NCBI GenBank assembly: GCA_003864495.1
Contig: ML133420.1
Coordinates: 3,311,852-3,375,851 of the forward strand
Length of the DNA stretch: 64,000 nucleotides
Source: Nemopilema nomurai
Lineage: Eukaryota; Cnidaria; Scyphozoa; Rhizostomeae; Rhizostomatidae
Direction of reading: 5' to 3'
The notes beneath the pieces are model-generated. The model worked only from the letters and a program-made list of their open reading frames with translations. It searched no databases and had not been told where the DNA came from. The translations under genes were made by a program, and so were the position numbers. Shown piece by piece: positions 10,720 to 22,674 of the stretch (the stretch's first letter is position 1; each line of letters begins with the position of its first letter).

Positions 10720-11520
10720 TTGCGTGTGCACCATTTCCTTGAAACTCACATGCCGTGGCAAACTGGTTTGTAGTCTTTATAGATTTATGATTATAATTAC
10801 AGAGGCAAACAAGGCATGTTTCTTCGGAACATTTCTCTTGAATTCTCTTCTCATCGGGCAGATTTCCGATACTTAATAGTTAATGTAACAAGAAACGTAT
10901 AACAGACTTGAGACAAATCTTTAAACGGCATTTCCTCTACAAGAGAATCTGGTTAATTGATTTGATAAAAAGGTTTAGAATTTCAAATAATTGTCAACAT
11001 AAAATACAAAAAAGCAATGGTAGATAGTAGAATTGGCTCTTTGAAAACCTTTGATACCTCCTGGGGCTCAGAGTGCTATTTTAGCCTGGCGGCAAAGCAG
11101 TTTCGAAATGAAAAGTCCACCGTTACACAAGACATACAATGCAAGAGGGCAGAAAATTTGCTTTTTGTTGTATTTTATTGGATATAAACCACCAATATTT
11201 GCTGAATAGTTTATTTGATAACATTAAATGCATTTTAGATTACGAATAATATTAAACTTTCTTTTCCGTACATTCTTTTGGTCATCACCATGGTCTACTT
11301 TTGCTTGCTGTCCGGACCGACTCCCTTAAACCTCTGTCTGGACCGACTCCCTTAAACCGCTGTCCGGGAGTACACATTTTGTAGTGAACTCTCGACAAAC
11401 AGACTTGCAAAACAGCAGCAGAGAATTGTTAATAATATACGCATTCATTCTTTGGACTCATTGTTTTCATCTAGCTGTTTTCTCTTCCCTTGTAGCTCTG
11501 TTCTATTCAATGACTCTCTC
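10720..11520. other. Spacer between satellite and TTAA element, unit A
   Basis: No gene seen. A two-copy direct repeat of about 28 bp (ggaccgactcccttaaacc) lies at about 11312-11365. The equivalent in unit B is 29355-30147. Confidence 0.5.
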
Positions 11521-11795
11521 TTAAAGTGCATATGACACGAAAATTTTTATTTCACCATCTGACTAAATCGAGTACACTGATTACGAAAATAACCTTAAAA
11601 TTTTCGAAAGACAGCTGTTTCAATGTCGATTTTTGGCTACAAAATCTGTCATAAGGAATTGGGTCGAGTTTGACAGGAAGTGACGTAAAGTAGTTGTGTT
11701 AGTGAAAAGTTTAGATTGCTTTCTAACAAGAAACTCTACGGCGGAGTTTTACTTGCGACCATGTAATCATGTCGGACAACGAATGTTAGAGCTTG

Positions 11796-12459
11796 ATGGC
11801 TTCAGTTTTCGAAGAAAGTCAAGAAGAAGAGCTTATAGGTGCTACTGGTGGGCATTTTTGCCATACCAGAACGAACAACTCGTTTCGTCTGGGGAAAATT
11901 CGAACGCGGAGCCAGGCGAAGCTGGCACGGCGATCGAAAGAGACCAGCCAGAAGATGAGAATACGACCTTCCCAACTGCCTGATCAACGGCGAGGAATTA
12001 TTCCTCTGAATGAATGGTGAGTAGGATAAACCGTCATTGAGTTTCAAAGTTAGAAATTCCGTATTCGCTTTGCATCGTGGCTGTTTTCAGGTACCATAAC
12101 CTGATAAAAGTTTTCCAAAAGAGGCCTAGCCTAGGCTGATGAGTTTTGTGGGCAAATGTAAATTATGACTTGCCAAAACGAAAACGGCCAGGGGTTGGTT
12201 TGCATTTTGATTGTTATTAATTCTTAGGTGTGTGTGTGGTAAGTGTCAAACTGGGCTTCTTGTTGGTGCAAGGGAGTACCGATGCTGCCAAGGAAGTCCA
12301 TGGGAAGCTTGTACTGCGGCATATCGGAAGCTTGTTTTTGAGAGCATCACGGACCGGGTGTACATTGAATCCAAAAATCACGCTCTTTTTGGTCAGGCTC
12401 ATCAAGTTGAACGAAATCGCTTATCTGGCCTTCTGTGTCTACTTTTGCAGTTTAAGTAG
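11796..12459 (+). pseudogene. P2X7-C-terminus-like (CxCGxC...CC) gene fragment, unit A
   Basis: The first exon-like frame starts MASVFEESQEEE (11796) and ends near 12016 at a donor-like ggtgagt. The second, after an acceptor-like tattaattcttag (about 12227), reads CVCGKCQTGLLVGAREYRCC and then KLVFESITDRVYIESKNHALF, to a stop at 12459. The cysteine pattern and the following KLVFE..TDR..C/I segment match the zinc-binding 'P2X7 intracellular domain-like' proteins abundant in cnidarians and often tied to mobile elements. The phases I tried across the junction do not join cleanly, and the family's later region (RxxAYRxxVxWxxG) was not found, so it is a fragment or my exon edges are off. AATAAA occurs near 12588. 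Confidence 0.5.
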
Positions 12460-13060
12460 ATGCCACATCGGATAAACTTGTCGCCTCAGTAGTCGATGGT
12501 CTCTCATCAATGTTTGTTCCTTTTATGAGCTGTGGAGGATATTTCGTACTGGTTTTTAACAAATACTTGTGAATCACGTTTAACTAATAATAAACTTTGA
12601 AATGTGAAAGCTATAAAATGAAATAATAAAGAGAAATAGTTAAATATGTACACATTTTTTTTTTTTAATCAATTTTCTCGCTTGAATTTTGCATCTGTAC
12701 CCCATAGAAAGTTTTACTCAAATATTTTAAACATTACAGGAGATATTGAATTAGTTTTGATTATGTATTGCAATTATTTTAGAAAGTTATCAAACTAACT
12801 GAAAAAATGCTGACATTGACATTGGTGAGGCAAGGAGTACCTAGTGTAGTAGATTGTCCAGTTACCAGGAACTTGTAGTATCTGTCAAGGCAATCAGAAG
12901 CGGGAGCCTGGAGCCTCCAATACTATATATGCCTTAAAATAGTGTACTGGCGGGGAAGCAATACAATAGGCAGACCCCCCCCCCCCAAATAAATTTCGTT
13001 CTGACGACACTGCCTGGTTTGTTATGAAATCTCCGACTGCTCTTTATGTGAATGTTCAAT
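12460..13060. other. Interior of TTAA element, no gene seen
   Basis: Contains a T-run at about 12655 and a C-run at 12976-12985 that differs in length in unit B (about 37643), as expected of homopolymers. Candidate poly(A) signal AATAAA near 12588. Equivalent in B: 37128-37730. Confidence 0.4.
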
Positions 13061-14106
13061 CGTCGATTCTAAAAGACTGAACACTCCAAGAACAGGCTGA
13101 ACACCCCAAGAACACCCAAAGAACACCCTAAGAACAATCGATTAAGCGGCTCAACACCCTTTAAAACATATCGAAATCGGCATATCATTCGAAAAATAAT
13201 TTGGTCAATCAATAAAAATTAATTTTGGGGTGGGAAGGGGTCTAATGCTGTTGGTGTTGTTACAACCAACTGATGTTTTGCGCGTCAAAATTGTGAACGG
13301 GGGTTTGTACACGGGAACAATTTCGAGTTTGATCCCGTTGTTTTGAAAATCTTTCACATCCTGTGACAATGTAAAAATACGACATGTCACTTGACTACCT
13401 ATTGTCTTCCAAACAATTGTTCTTCTCATCCGTTAATTTGTCCAAATGTCAGGGGCGGATCCAGAAAATTTTCTGACCGGTGCTTAACTTTGAATGTGCC
13501 ACACCCGAAAAAATTACCACACCCTATATTAAATTCGGTTCCGATGATCTATATACAAGAGTTGCTATGATATGTTTTGAAATTTATATCCTTTATGTTT
13601 GGTATAGGCTATTTCAGCCTGAAGAATAATAAATGAACATTTAGACTCAAAAACCTGATTTGATAAGAATTTTGGGAATATATGAAACTTGAGCATTTTT
13701 ATTGAAAGAAACTTTTCTAGCAAATTCAATTCGTGAGTCACGTTAGCGTTGTTCCCACCTTGCTCTATCACTTAATAGGTGAATATCCTAAATTAGAAGA
13801 ATCACTGAAAGGATGGCTGTCAATAAAGATTAGCGTGGAAATGCCATCACTTTCAGAAAGCAATTATCACCATCATGACGTTTTGTCGTGAAATCATCAA
13901 GAACAAAGTTGCAAAATGCATGGCCTAGTCACTCAAGTCCGCTGATTAACCCTTCACGCTATGTAGCGCCTCTTATAGAATTTCAACATGTAACTTTTTA
14001 TTGTTAAGAAAAAGCTTTCTTATGAAAAAGTGCGGATACACCGATTTCTGAATGTATAAAAGATGTTGCTTTTTTGAGCTGCCAGGACCAAAATCCGAGG
14101 GCGACC

Positions 14107-14610
14107 TCAACCCCAAAATAACATTGTTCCGTAAATAAAAACACATAAAAGTTGATCTGAAATTATAGGCCATAAGGAAACAAAACTATAAGCCATGGCC
14201 TCTCTTGCTCTCCCAACCATCGGTAAGCTGCTAGTCAGCAAATGAATCAATGAAATTTTTGCACCTCGAAAGTATGCTCGCCTCCCCTTCTCTAACACAT
14301 CGATTGCCACCAATTTGATTCTATTTACAGCGTCGAACTGTTTATTTTTAAAAGCATCTTGTAAGCACGACAGAAGATTCTTGCACTCATCCATCTCGTC
14401 CCACGAATGAGGTACGCCCGTGACGGAAGACAAGCGAATGAATCCTAATCGTTTATTGGCTATTTCGACCTGACCGGTGCTCTGATGACGTCGAGCACCG
14501 GTGTGATGATTGGCTAATATTCGATCTGAGCACCGGTGAGAAAGTAGATGATTTGCTAGCTCCATTCTTGAGGACTCTATTCTACTGACCCACCGGTGCT
14601 CGGTATACAA
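14107..14610 (-). other. Open minus-strand frame of unknown meaning (167 codons)
   Basis: The longest frame inside the inverted-repeat structure. Its first third is built on repeated ACCGGTGCTC motifs and is probably not protein-coding. The later part (DECKNLLSCLQDAF, then NRIKLVAIDVLEKGRRAY) looks more protein-like but matches no family I know. In unit B the same frame has a stop (about 39011) and a 3-base deletion, which argues against constraint. Probably not a gene. Confidence 0.25.
14470..14603. repeat. ACCGGTGCTC / GAGCACCGGT motif cluster
   Basis: Four copies in both orientations occur within 135 bp (about 14472, 14494, 14530 and 14591), with outlying copies at about 13475 and 14898 in the same 1.4-kb interval. 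Such clustered short words occur as subterminal transposase-binding sites of DNA transposons. Conserved in unit B (about 39139-39268). Confidence 0.5.
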
Positions 14611-16860
14611 TCGAATAACAGAATTTCATTGGAGGGTGAAATTTGCAATTCGTATTGTTACTGGTAATCATTCAAATTCTGTCAGAATCTTGTTCCGATA
14701 AATACTCTACTTTGATATGAAACTATAGCGCAGCAAAACAAAGCAGTTCAGATAGAAATTTGGTATTTTCGTGTAAAAGAGGGAAGAAATATCGAATTTC
14801 TCATTGGTAGAAGGTGTTTGTTTTATTTTGTGACAATCTATTTAGCTTGATTTTAAGCACAAATTAACTTTGGTCAGAAACACAACTCTGAAAATCTGAC
14901 CGGTGCTCAAGCACCCTTTGCATAACTTTTATTACATCGTTTCAGCTCTACCTACGTCTTACCCTCGTTTTCATTCCTTTTCGGTATCTACTTTTAGTGC
15001 ATGACTCGGTTGTTTTTCTTACATTGTATCGTCGCTAAAGCTTATATCATGTTAGTCACTTTTCCTGTTTTTCTAAAATATTATTGGTTAAGTTCTTCAC
15101 GTGTTTCCGCGTAGCTTTTTATATAAACAGTAGTTTGTAATTAAAATTTAACTTATGTTCCATGTCTCACTGGAGTCATGTTTATTGTTGATCGAATGAA
15201 AATGTTAATGTGAAACTTGTAGTTTTCTATACCGCTCGAGCCTGACTGCCCTTCACACAAATGAAACAGAAAATGCACGGTGTAGGACTTGTTAGAGGGT
15301 AGCAGCAGGACCGCAGTTTGCGACTTAAAAGAGGGCATAAGAGGAGCACATTTTTGGGGCCATGATAATCTTACTAGAACTACCGTAAATCCTCGAATTG
15401 GCCCCCACCCTGGAACTACAAATTATTAATAGGCTCCCACTGCTGCCGTAAATGCTCGAATCGGACCCCTCAGTTTGTTGGTTTTTGCTATCTAGGGTTG
15501 CCTTTGGCGCTTTTTCTTAAGTACCGCAAAATTTCGTACTTTTGATAATAATTGATTAAATGCTCATATAGCTCATATAAGTCTTTTAACAATATCTTCT
15601 TAATGTCTTCAATGACTTCAAAACAACGGGAATTTGCTTGAATGCACAAAAGGAGTCAAACTCGAAATTGCTCCCTTGTACAAACCCCCGTTTACACTTT
15701 TAACGCGCAAAACATCAGTTGGTTGTAACAACACCAACAGCATTAGACTTATCAGGCCCTTCCCGCCCCAAAATCAATTTTTATTGATTGACAAAAATAT
15801 TTTTCGAATGATATGCCGATTTTGATAAGTTTTAAAGGGTGTTCAGCCGCTTAATCGATTGTTCTTAGGGTGTTTTGGGTGTTCTTGGGGTGTTCAGCCT
15901 GTTCTTGGAGTGTTCAGTCTTTTAGAAACGACGAATGTTCAATTTGGATTTTCCAAATATTGTCCAAAATTTTTCTTGGATACACATAAATAGTTTGTAA
16001 AAAAACTCTCTACGAAGGGAGTTCACAACGACACTGGTACAGGAATGAAGCACTGCGCATTCACATATAAAGTATTATGTGGGTGTCCCCGGGGTTTATG
16101 TGGCATCATCGACAACGTACTTCAGGTGTTAAAGCAATAGGAATTTGATAGGCAGTTATCCAAAACAATATCAAACATATTACTCACCATGAGCTGTTGA
16201 CGCTTGCCAAACTCTTCGTCTTGTTTTGGTTTGCGGACTGAAGGTACACAGCATCTCGTCGAAGAAATGTTTTGGTGTTTTTGGTGTCAAAAACAGGTAT
16301 CGAGGAGAACGTCAAAACTTGTGCAAAGTTAAACAATGCATCGAGTTTCTGTTGGTGCAGCAGTTTTCAGACATTGCTTGAGTTATAATAATGCAAAAAA
16401 ACCCTCTGGGGGACAACAGTTGTGCCATCACATAGTCAAACCATACAGCAGCTCAGTTCTATTCGAACGATACACAACCACTTTACGTCACAGAGGTCAT
16501 GTGACCGCCTGCCCGACCGCGTTTTTCTTATGACACATTTTGGCCAAAGTGGGTGTCAGAAAACCCCGATTTTCGAGAAAAGTACGTCGAAAATGAAAAA
16601 TCGAAGTTCACCATCGTTACCAGCGATGTTTAGTTTATAGTTTAAGCGAATAAAAAATTTCGTGTCATATGCACTTTAAACTCCCAAACATTGACCCTTA
16701 ATGGTTACACCGTAAAAACAATTTTTAGGAAATGTTTTTGCAAGGCTAATGACGTGGTAATGGACGTGCACGTTATGGGAAATGTCGTCCACCCATAAAC
16801 ATTGGTGTTAGGGGAATTCACAAATTCATACAATAAAGCTGGTTTGTAAACATTAACAAT

Positions 16861-17007
16861 TACCATAAATTCTCGAATAATAATGTCTTCTTAATTTCTA
16901 CAATAATTTTATAAGCCCCACTTGTATAAGCCCCCCTTCGAGTAAGCCACATCCAAAAATATCAAAAATAAACAAGCCTCCAGGGAGGCTATTTCGAGGA
17001 TACAGTA
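16861..17007. mobile_element. Small MITE (TACCATAAATTCTCGAA ends), unit A
   Basis: A 147-bp segment starting taccataaattctcgaa and ending ttcgaggatacagta, which are imperfect inverse complements, enclosing 'ataagcccc' words. A related left end (taccgtaaatcctcgaattgg) occurs at about 15382, suggesting a family. Confidence 0.55.
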
Positions 17008-17215
17008 CTGCTCTTATATACACAATTGATGAAATATTTATTTGTTTAATTGCTATTGATTCATATTTGGGCCTCATAAAATTTTTTTATTCATGGGCAT
17101 CCCACAGTCAGTCAACTGAATTTGAATTTAATGAAAACATTTAGAAAAATTGTATTACAGTATTCAACTGACTACTTTTTCTTATTGGGACGCTTCTCTA
17201 GTTGTTGTTCTTTTT

Positions 17216-19953
17216 TTATTTCCTTTTCTGTGTCACACGTGTTACACAAGTATGATGGGCTCTTTTAGGTTTTTCCGAAAAACGTGTCTGGTGCCTTAGT
17301 ACAAGTTCTTGCTTGGGTACTTTTTCATGGTCACATTTCAGAGTTGGTGGTGCTACTATGGACAGTTTTCTTTTGGTTTCAGAATATGTTGACAATTGGT
17401 TTCTCCTTTCCGGGCTCTTGTTAACAATCTCTCTACATAACCTGAAAATAGCAAAACAGCCACTGAAATTGTTTGTTGCTTATGATCAGTTTTCATTTAA
17501 TAAATACCTTGATCAACAAAATAATCAAAATCAACAAATGATGAATTACATTACATAAATTTAAAAAATATTTCACAATAAGTAAGCTTACTGTAAGTGC
17601 TTTTGGAACGAATTGCTTTTACCACACCAGGAATCTTTTTTGTACTTCAGGTATGATACTCTCTGTCGCTTTTCTCCCAGTTTTATTTTAAGTTGCCTTT
17701 CCTCACAGTTTTCGTTAAAATGAATTGCAGCCAAGAGCACCCTAAAGATAACAGATAAGACTATTGATTTAGGTAGTATTACTTTTGCATGACAAGAAAA
17801 GATGGAACTTGTTGATTTCAGTTTTAAAGATGACTTTGTCAATGAAGGAGAGCCTGGTGCATAAAAGGATACTGTGCTATAGAGTATATGAAACCCTACA
17901 GAAAAGGTTCAACTTGACAAAGTAGCCTACCTTGCAGTCATTGCCATGAAACGAAAATGGGTATGCTTTGGTGCAAAATGAAGCACAATGTTATGGAAGG
18001 ACTCCAGGTGACTTGTTTGCTGGGCAGATGACATTTTCATCAAATCATTGACAAGCTGGTTTGTTGTGAGTTTTGCTTTAAGCTCTTTGTATGCCTTGTA
18101 AGTGCTACCTGTCACCAAATTTACAACAAAAGTTATAAAAAACACTTGGTTGGTAGGCAGAATAAGCATACAGTCTCTATACTTGCTTTATACTGATTCT
18201 AACATTTGATGTAAAGTCTTACCCTTTTCTAACCAGTCCCTTTCAATTTTCTTATGTGGACACTCTTTGTAGATTTTTCCATGTCCTTTATGAATGTTGA
18301 TGATGTGGTTAAACAAGGACAGCCACTTCTCTCTCATCAGCTCTGGGTTGTCATTACTTGAGCTTGCACACCAATAGACATGATTTTTGACTGACTGAAT
18401 CCAACTATTAATTATTTGGTTCTTCTTACCTTTTCCAATTTTCCCACTTGTTTACCAATTGCTGGAGAGGAAGTGACATTGCTCTATAACATATTGGTTG
18501 TTTATTGTATGTCATGAGATAGTATTGATCTGTTGTTTTCATGATACAGTATGGATATAAAAGTATATATTTTCTTTACGTAAAGCTCTAGTAATATCAA
18601 AAGCTATAAAATATTGATGAAAACACATCATAACATGTATTATTTTCAAATATTCCAGTCAATGACAGCTCATAAAACTGTTATTTGTAAAAAATGCTAT
18701 TTTTTCATCCAATACTATTTGAAGCCATTATATTGATATTAAAACCTCACTTGTTAAGTCTGGACAGATAGTAGCTTTTTATTATCAAGATCCATTAGAG
18801 AATAGCTCCAATATTTGGCTGTGTACCCAGGGGAATCCATTTTAGTATCGCCACCAATTGTTTTTATCTCCTTCCTATACTTATCAATTATGCTTTTTCG
18901 TAAAAAATGCCACTCATCATTTACAGATGGAATCAAATACAGTGTCTGGATTCTGTTATATGTGCACTCTGAGATGCATGGTGACCACATGTTCCTGAAG
19001 AACAACAATGTCTTTGCCGGCTGGCATCCAGAAAACAGGGTACTGGCAGATATTAAAAAATTGCCCATAGGCATATCACCAAGCATTGGTTGGCTATACC
19101 AGATCTTCTTGTGTCCTTGAATGCACATTGTTTTAATTTTGACAAGTGAGCCTACAAGTTTCTGTGATTTTTCCAGGAAAGGGCTAAGACACACTGTACA
19201 TAATGTGAATAACTGTAGGAGACAAGATTCAAAGACAAAGTATTTTCTTTCCTTGAATTGTTGATTTTTGTTACAATTGTCTGAAGATTCACTGGACACA
19301 GACTGCCCATCTGATTCAGAGGGCCCCCAAGCAGATGAAACATCACTGTCTGAAGCCTCACTCCTGTCATCCAATATGATATCTTGGGCAGCATACAATT
19401 GCATTTTCTCGATATCTGAAGATGCCAGGTCGGTCTGGGTCTGTTTGTCACGCCATGGTGGTGGAAGATAGCAACTCACATATTTTTCTTTTGAGTTAAC
19501 AGTTACTTGTGTTGCTGAAAAATAAAAAAAGCAACAGTAAAACATTTATGCAAATAATGTTTTTCCAAGCTACAATTAGATATTTTAGATATTTTCTCCC
19601 TTACAAAGATTTAGCTGAGGCTGAATCTATTATCCAAATGAGTTTCAAAGATCTTTTTAAAAATTCAAAGATCACTATATAGTTAGAAGAATATGAAGAA
19701 TATAATGTCTAAATTTACTCTTGTTTGAAGTTTCTGTGTCTGCCTGCGTAGCTCTAGAGCGATAGGGAATTCGAGTTTGGGCTTATACTATGTGACCCAC
19801 TGCTGTTTGCATGAGAACGTTTGTCACGTCTTGACTGTCACTACCCAAATGGGGCTGGTGAACGTGCAAATCATTGAATTCACTTTCTGTCACAGTAGCA
19901 ATGTCTTGGTACAACAACTCATCAGGCATTTTGTTAAAATTTTCCTCTTCCAT
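17216..19953 (-). pseudogene. Spliced DDE-like (GDxxxDSPGxxAKY family) gene, middle missing, unit A
   Basis: Minus strand. A first coding exon starts ATG at 19953 (MEEENFNKMPDELLYQ) with a donor-like gtataag near 19788. The main exon, 19514 to about 18769, follows ttatttttcag and carries RKYFVFESCLLQL, CIQGHKKIWYSQP, ASTLFSGCQPAKTL and GGDTKMDSPGYTAKYWSYSL. Exon about 18445-18223 has WIQSVKNHVYWC and MREKWLSLFNH. Exon 18108-17931 has SHLESFHNIVLHFAPKHTHF. The next exon, from about 17752, begins VLLAAIHFNEN. The last exon, 17441-17216, ends at a TAA. GT-AG sites and phases join well for the later exons. Between the main exon (which hits a stop after LLSVQT) and WIQSV, about 100 residues expected from the family are absent, so a needed part is lost. 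The family is transposase-like; assigning it to Kolobok is a guess. Confidence 0.65.
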
Positions 19954-21315
19954 TGTTGCATGCTCTGGTTAATTTTCACCCCCTTCCTTTGACAATAATT
20001 CTCCAACAATCTATAAATTTGAAAATGTTTTGCTTGAAATATGAGTTACATTGTAATAGTACATTATCGGAGAAAATAATGGTCAAGGAAGGGGAGTCGA
20101 TTGCCCCCCATCATGTTTAAAACTTGGGAAGTGGGGAAAGCCAACTCAAATTAGCGACTCGGAAAAAACAAATGCACTGGCTTCACCCCCACCTCCCCTC
20201 ACTTCCTTCCTTTCACCCCTCCATCCCCCTTTACCCCTCCTTTTCAAACATCAATCCCCGTCATTGGACCCTGCGGCCCTTAACTTGAAGCTTGATAAAA
20301 TTTTCAAACCCAATAAAGAACCGATTTTCAATAAAATTAATGTCAATAAATATCTTTTCACTCACTCAAGTACAGCTGACGCGAGTATTTCTAAATTCCT
20401 TATTGAGAGAAGTACTTTTTAACAACAGTTCCTTACGCTTGAGATAGAAATATCGTTCTCACCTCCAACCTTCTCCGTTTATGGTAAGCGCTCCCATTGT
20501 GAATACGCCGTGTAAGGCTACATTTTGATGAACTCAGCCTTGGCTAAAGCTTTGATGTAAGGTAAGCTCGCTTGCCCTTCTGGTACGATTTTAATTTTGG
20601 CTGTCCAAAACAAAACTTGGTAAAAAGCCATTGGGTTTTAAACTAAGTTTGAATTTCACTCCTGTTATTTCCACGAGGCCCGGGTTTCTTTCGAAGCAAG
20701 GTGGCTCCATGATTGGGCCTAAAATCTTCCGCTTCGGGTTTGCAAGCCAGCGTTTTAACAGATCACGGTCAGTCGGGAACCGAAAAAGGGACTTTTCAAC
20801 TCCAGTGCAATTATAGGCAGCACAACGAACTATTTTTTAAGTTTATTTAAGGCAGAAAGTTACTGTAAAGCTTATAGACGGTCGAATCCTTATAGACGGC
20901 CTTATAAACAAGTCACTTGTGACGTCAACCGATCAATTTTAACGACCCGTTGCGATAATCTCGTTTCCGCTTCGGAAAATTCCCGAGTAATGGCAGTGAC
21001 GTATTTGACGTGTTAAAGTGCGAAAAGCAGGAAAATGGTGATGCTAATGAAAATAATATTATCAGATTTGAATTCAGTGGAACATTCTGCGTAGAATAAG
21101 GCAAACTTTTTTTGCGTGTCAGTTCTCCTTTAAGGCTGATTTCCACGAGACGAATTTCGCCTCGAATTTCACCACGAAGCGATTTCGCGGCGTATTGGCG
21201 CCCAATTCCAAAATTTCATGTATGATAAAAGTTTTACTGATAAAAACGAAATTAACAACTTTGAAATTATTATAGTTGAAGCGTTAAACAAAGGAAACAA
21301 TTTTGGGTAAGAAAA

Positions 21316-21532
21316 GTCTACGAAGAGCATTTAGAGAAAGGAGAATTTCATCTGTTGGTAAGGGACTTGAGGCTACATGACCACGAGTAGTTTTTCAATG
21401 TTTTCGGATGTCACCTTAACGTTTGAAGAACTGTTATCCTTGGTTGGTTCAAAAATCTCGAAGCAAAATACCGTTATGTGTGATCCGGTGGTAACAGGGG
21501 ATGCCCAGAGCACAACCATGACTCGCCGCATG
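21316..21532 (+). pseudogene. HARBI1-like transposase relic, unit B copy
   Basis: Same decayed HARBI1-like N-terminal fragment as in unit A. It differs by a one-base deletion near 21413 (cacctt for caccctt). It carries the same in-frame stop after the DHE motif, so the decay predates the duplication. Confidence 0.6.
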
Positions 21533-21994
21533 TCCTGACCATTGACTTGCTTTATACAATCCAAAGGCGACTACAAAGCAAAGGGATTTTCCATTCTGCT
21601 CAATAAAAAGTGAAAGTACTGCCCAATTTATTGTTCAAAGCCTATTTGGATAGCGGCTGTTATTCGTGAAAAGAAAGTAGTAGTTTTTGGCCAGTTTTGC
21701 TTTTACCTTGATTAGCCAAGGACATGCACAAACCTGATACATGTTGAACCAAGATACACGACAGTATCCACCTAGACGACTCTGGTGGACGCATCTGAGG
21801 TGAATACAGTGGAGCAGTAGGCAATCTTCGGACGCCTAGCAGCGTATACAATACAAAGGAATAAACTGAAAATCTTGAGGTATCATCAAAGTTATTTTTG
21901 ATACCGTTTGTCAAACCTGCAATTAAAAACCTGCATCTCAATCTGATGTTCGCTGCTTTATTACTATTTGAAAGAAAGCAAACATCTCCAGCCT
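21533..21994. other. Non-coding interval before the Penelope fragment (units A and B)
   Basis: Equivalent to 1413-1874 in unit A. The minus-strand frame of 93 codons here is present in all three units but has no recognisable domain, and its length changes in unit C. I see no gene. Confidence 0.45.
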
Positions 21995-22505
21995 GTTTAC
22001 CTCAAATTACCTTGGATTGGTGACGTTTCGCTAAAATTTGAAAATCAGATTGAAAAAGCCATCAATTTCTGCTATTCAGCTGTGAATCCTCGTGTGGTCT
22101 ACAGTGCTAAGACCATGTTTTCTCCACCCAAAAGGATTGCGTTCCTGCCCTCAAAAAAAATTTAATCGTGTATGAATTTTGTTGCGGATGTGAAGCTCGG
22201 TATGTAGGACGCACGACGACTGGAGGATAGAATAAAACAGCATGTTCCCACGAGCATAAGGACCAAAACGTCTGCAGAAAGAGAGCAGCCGCGTCGAAAC
22301 TGTAAAAGACGCAGTGCCCAAATTAATTGCGATCTTTTAGAGAATCCAGATTGCGCCAAGACATACAGTGACGACAATTTTCGTATAATTGGGCAGCTAG
22401 GTCGTCCTTTCACCTTGGTGTTTTGGAGTCTGTCTATATTTCAATGGAAAATCCCATTCTTTGTAGACAGAAAGAGTTAGTTTTTTCCCTTGGGCTCTTC
22501 TAAAG
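21995..22505 (+). pseudogene. Penelope-like element 3' ORF end, unit B copy
   Basis: Same GIY-YIG type C-terminal fragment as in unit A, essentially identical and with the same frame breaks, so it was already dead when A and B duplicated. A hammerhead-like fold follows at 22629. Confidence 0.75.
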
Positions 22506-22628
22506 TTAGTGTTAAGTAACGCAGATTGGTCAATTATAACCAATCACGCGCTTTGCTTATCACCCTCTAGTGTTTTCGATCCACATCTGGCTATTTATTC
22601 GGTCAGTTTTGGTTATCTTCCGACGTTT

Positions 22629-22674
22629 GCATACTCTGAGGAGTGTCGGACGAAAAAAGTACTTTTAAGTATGC
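22629..22674 (+). ncRNA. Hammerhead ribozyme fold, unit B copy
   Basis: Base-identical to the fold at 2509-2554 in unit A, with every core nucleotide and both helix I strands conserved. Confidence 0.8.

Larger units (their letters stand above)
13061..15936. repeat. Long inverted-repeat structure nested in TTAA element, unit A
   Basis: The left arm, about 13061-13351, and the right arm, about 15613-15936, are inverse complements over roughly 290-320 bp. Each contains tandem gaacaccc / gggtgttc words, the segment around ccaactgatgttttgcgcg, and gatatgccgattt..., enclosing 2.3 kb. This is the layout of a DNA element with long terminal inverted repeats or of a palindromic duplication. No transposase was recognised inside. 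Confidence 0.7.
11525..16675. mobile_element. TTAA-flanked DNA transposon, unit A copy
   Basis: The left end AGTGCATATGACACGAAA directly follows TTAA (11521-11524). The right end is its exact inverse complement, directly followed by TTAA (16676-16679). Weaker inverted similarity continues about 200 bp inward (tgtcataag, gtgacgtaaagt and the matching inverted words). TTAA target duplication is a property of the piggyBac and Kolobok superfamilies; the termini do not start with the CCC typical of piggyBac, so Kolobok is the better guess. Inside are a P2X7-C-like gene fragment near the left end and a further long inverted-repeat structure. No transposase was recognised inside, so it looks non-autonomous or decayed. 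Confidence 0.8.
1..20123. repeat. Tandem segmental duplication, unit A
   Basis: The first bases of the window recur at 20124 and again at 44792, and the colinear order of features (HARBI1 relic, LRR gene, 14-bp satellite, TTAA element, minus-strand spliced pseudogene) repeats with near identity between this unit and the next. The phase of the unit is set by the window start; the true duplication breakpoint is not visible here and may lie in the satellite. This unit has the longest satellite block and the simplest structure. Confidence 0.95.

Noticed and set aside
12130..12150. CTGATGAG word as a second hammerhead core
   Set aside because: No GAAA core or complementary helix I strand at suitable spacing.
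13450..13480. caggggcggatccag as a hAT left end
   Set aside because: It resembles the ends of the hAT element in unit C, but I found no matching right end or 8-bp duplication before 16680.
16200..16400. Minus-strand MSENCCTNRNSMHC-like segment as a THAP domain start
   Set aside because: The cysteine spacing is suggestive, but a stop follows within 20 residues and the C-terminal C-x2-H pair is not found.
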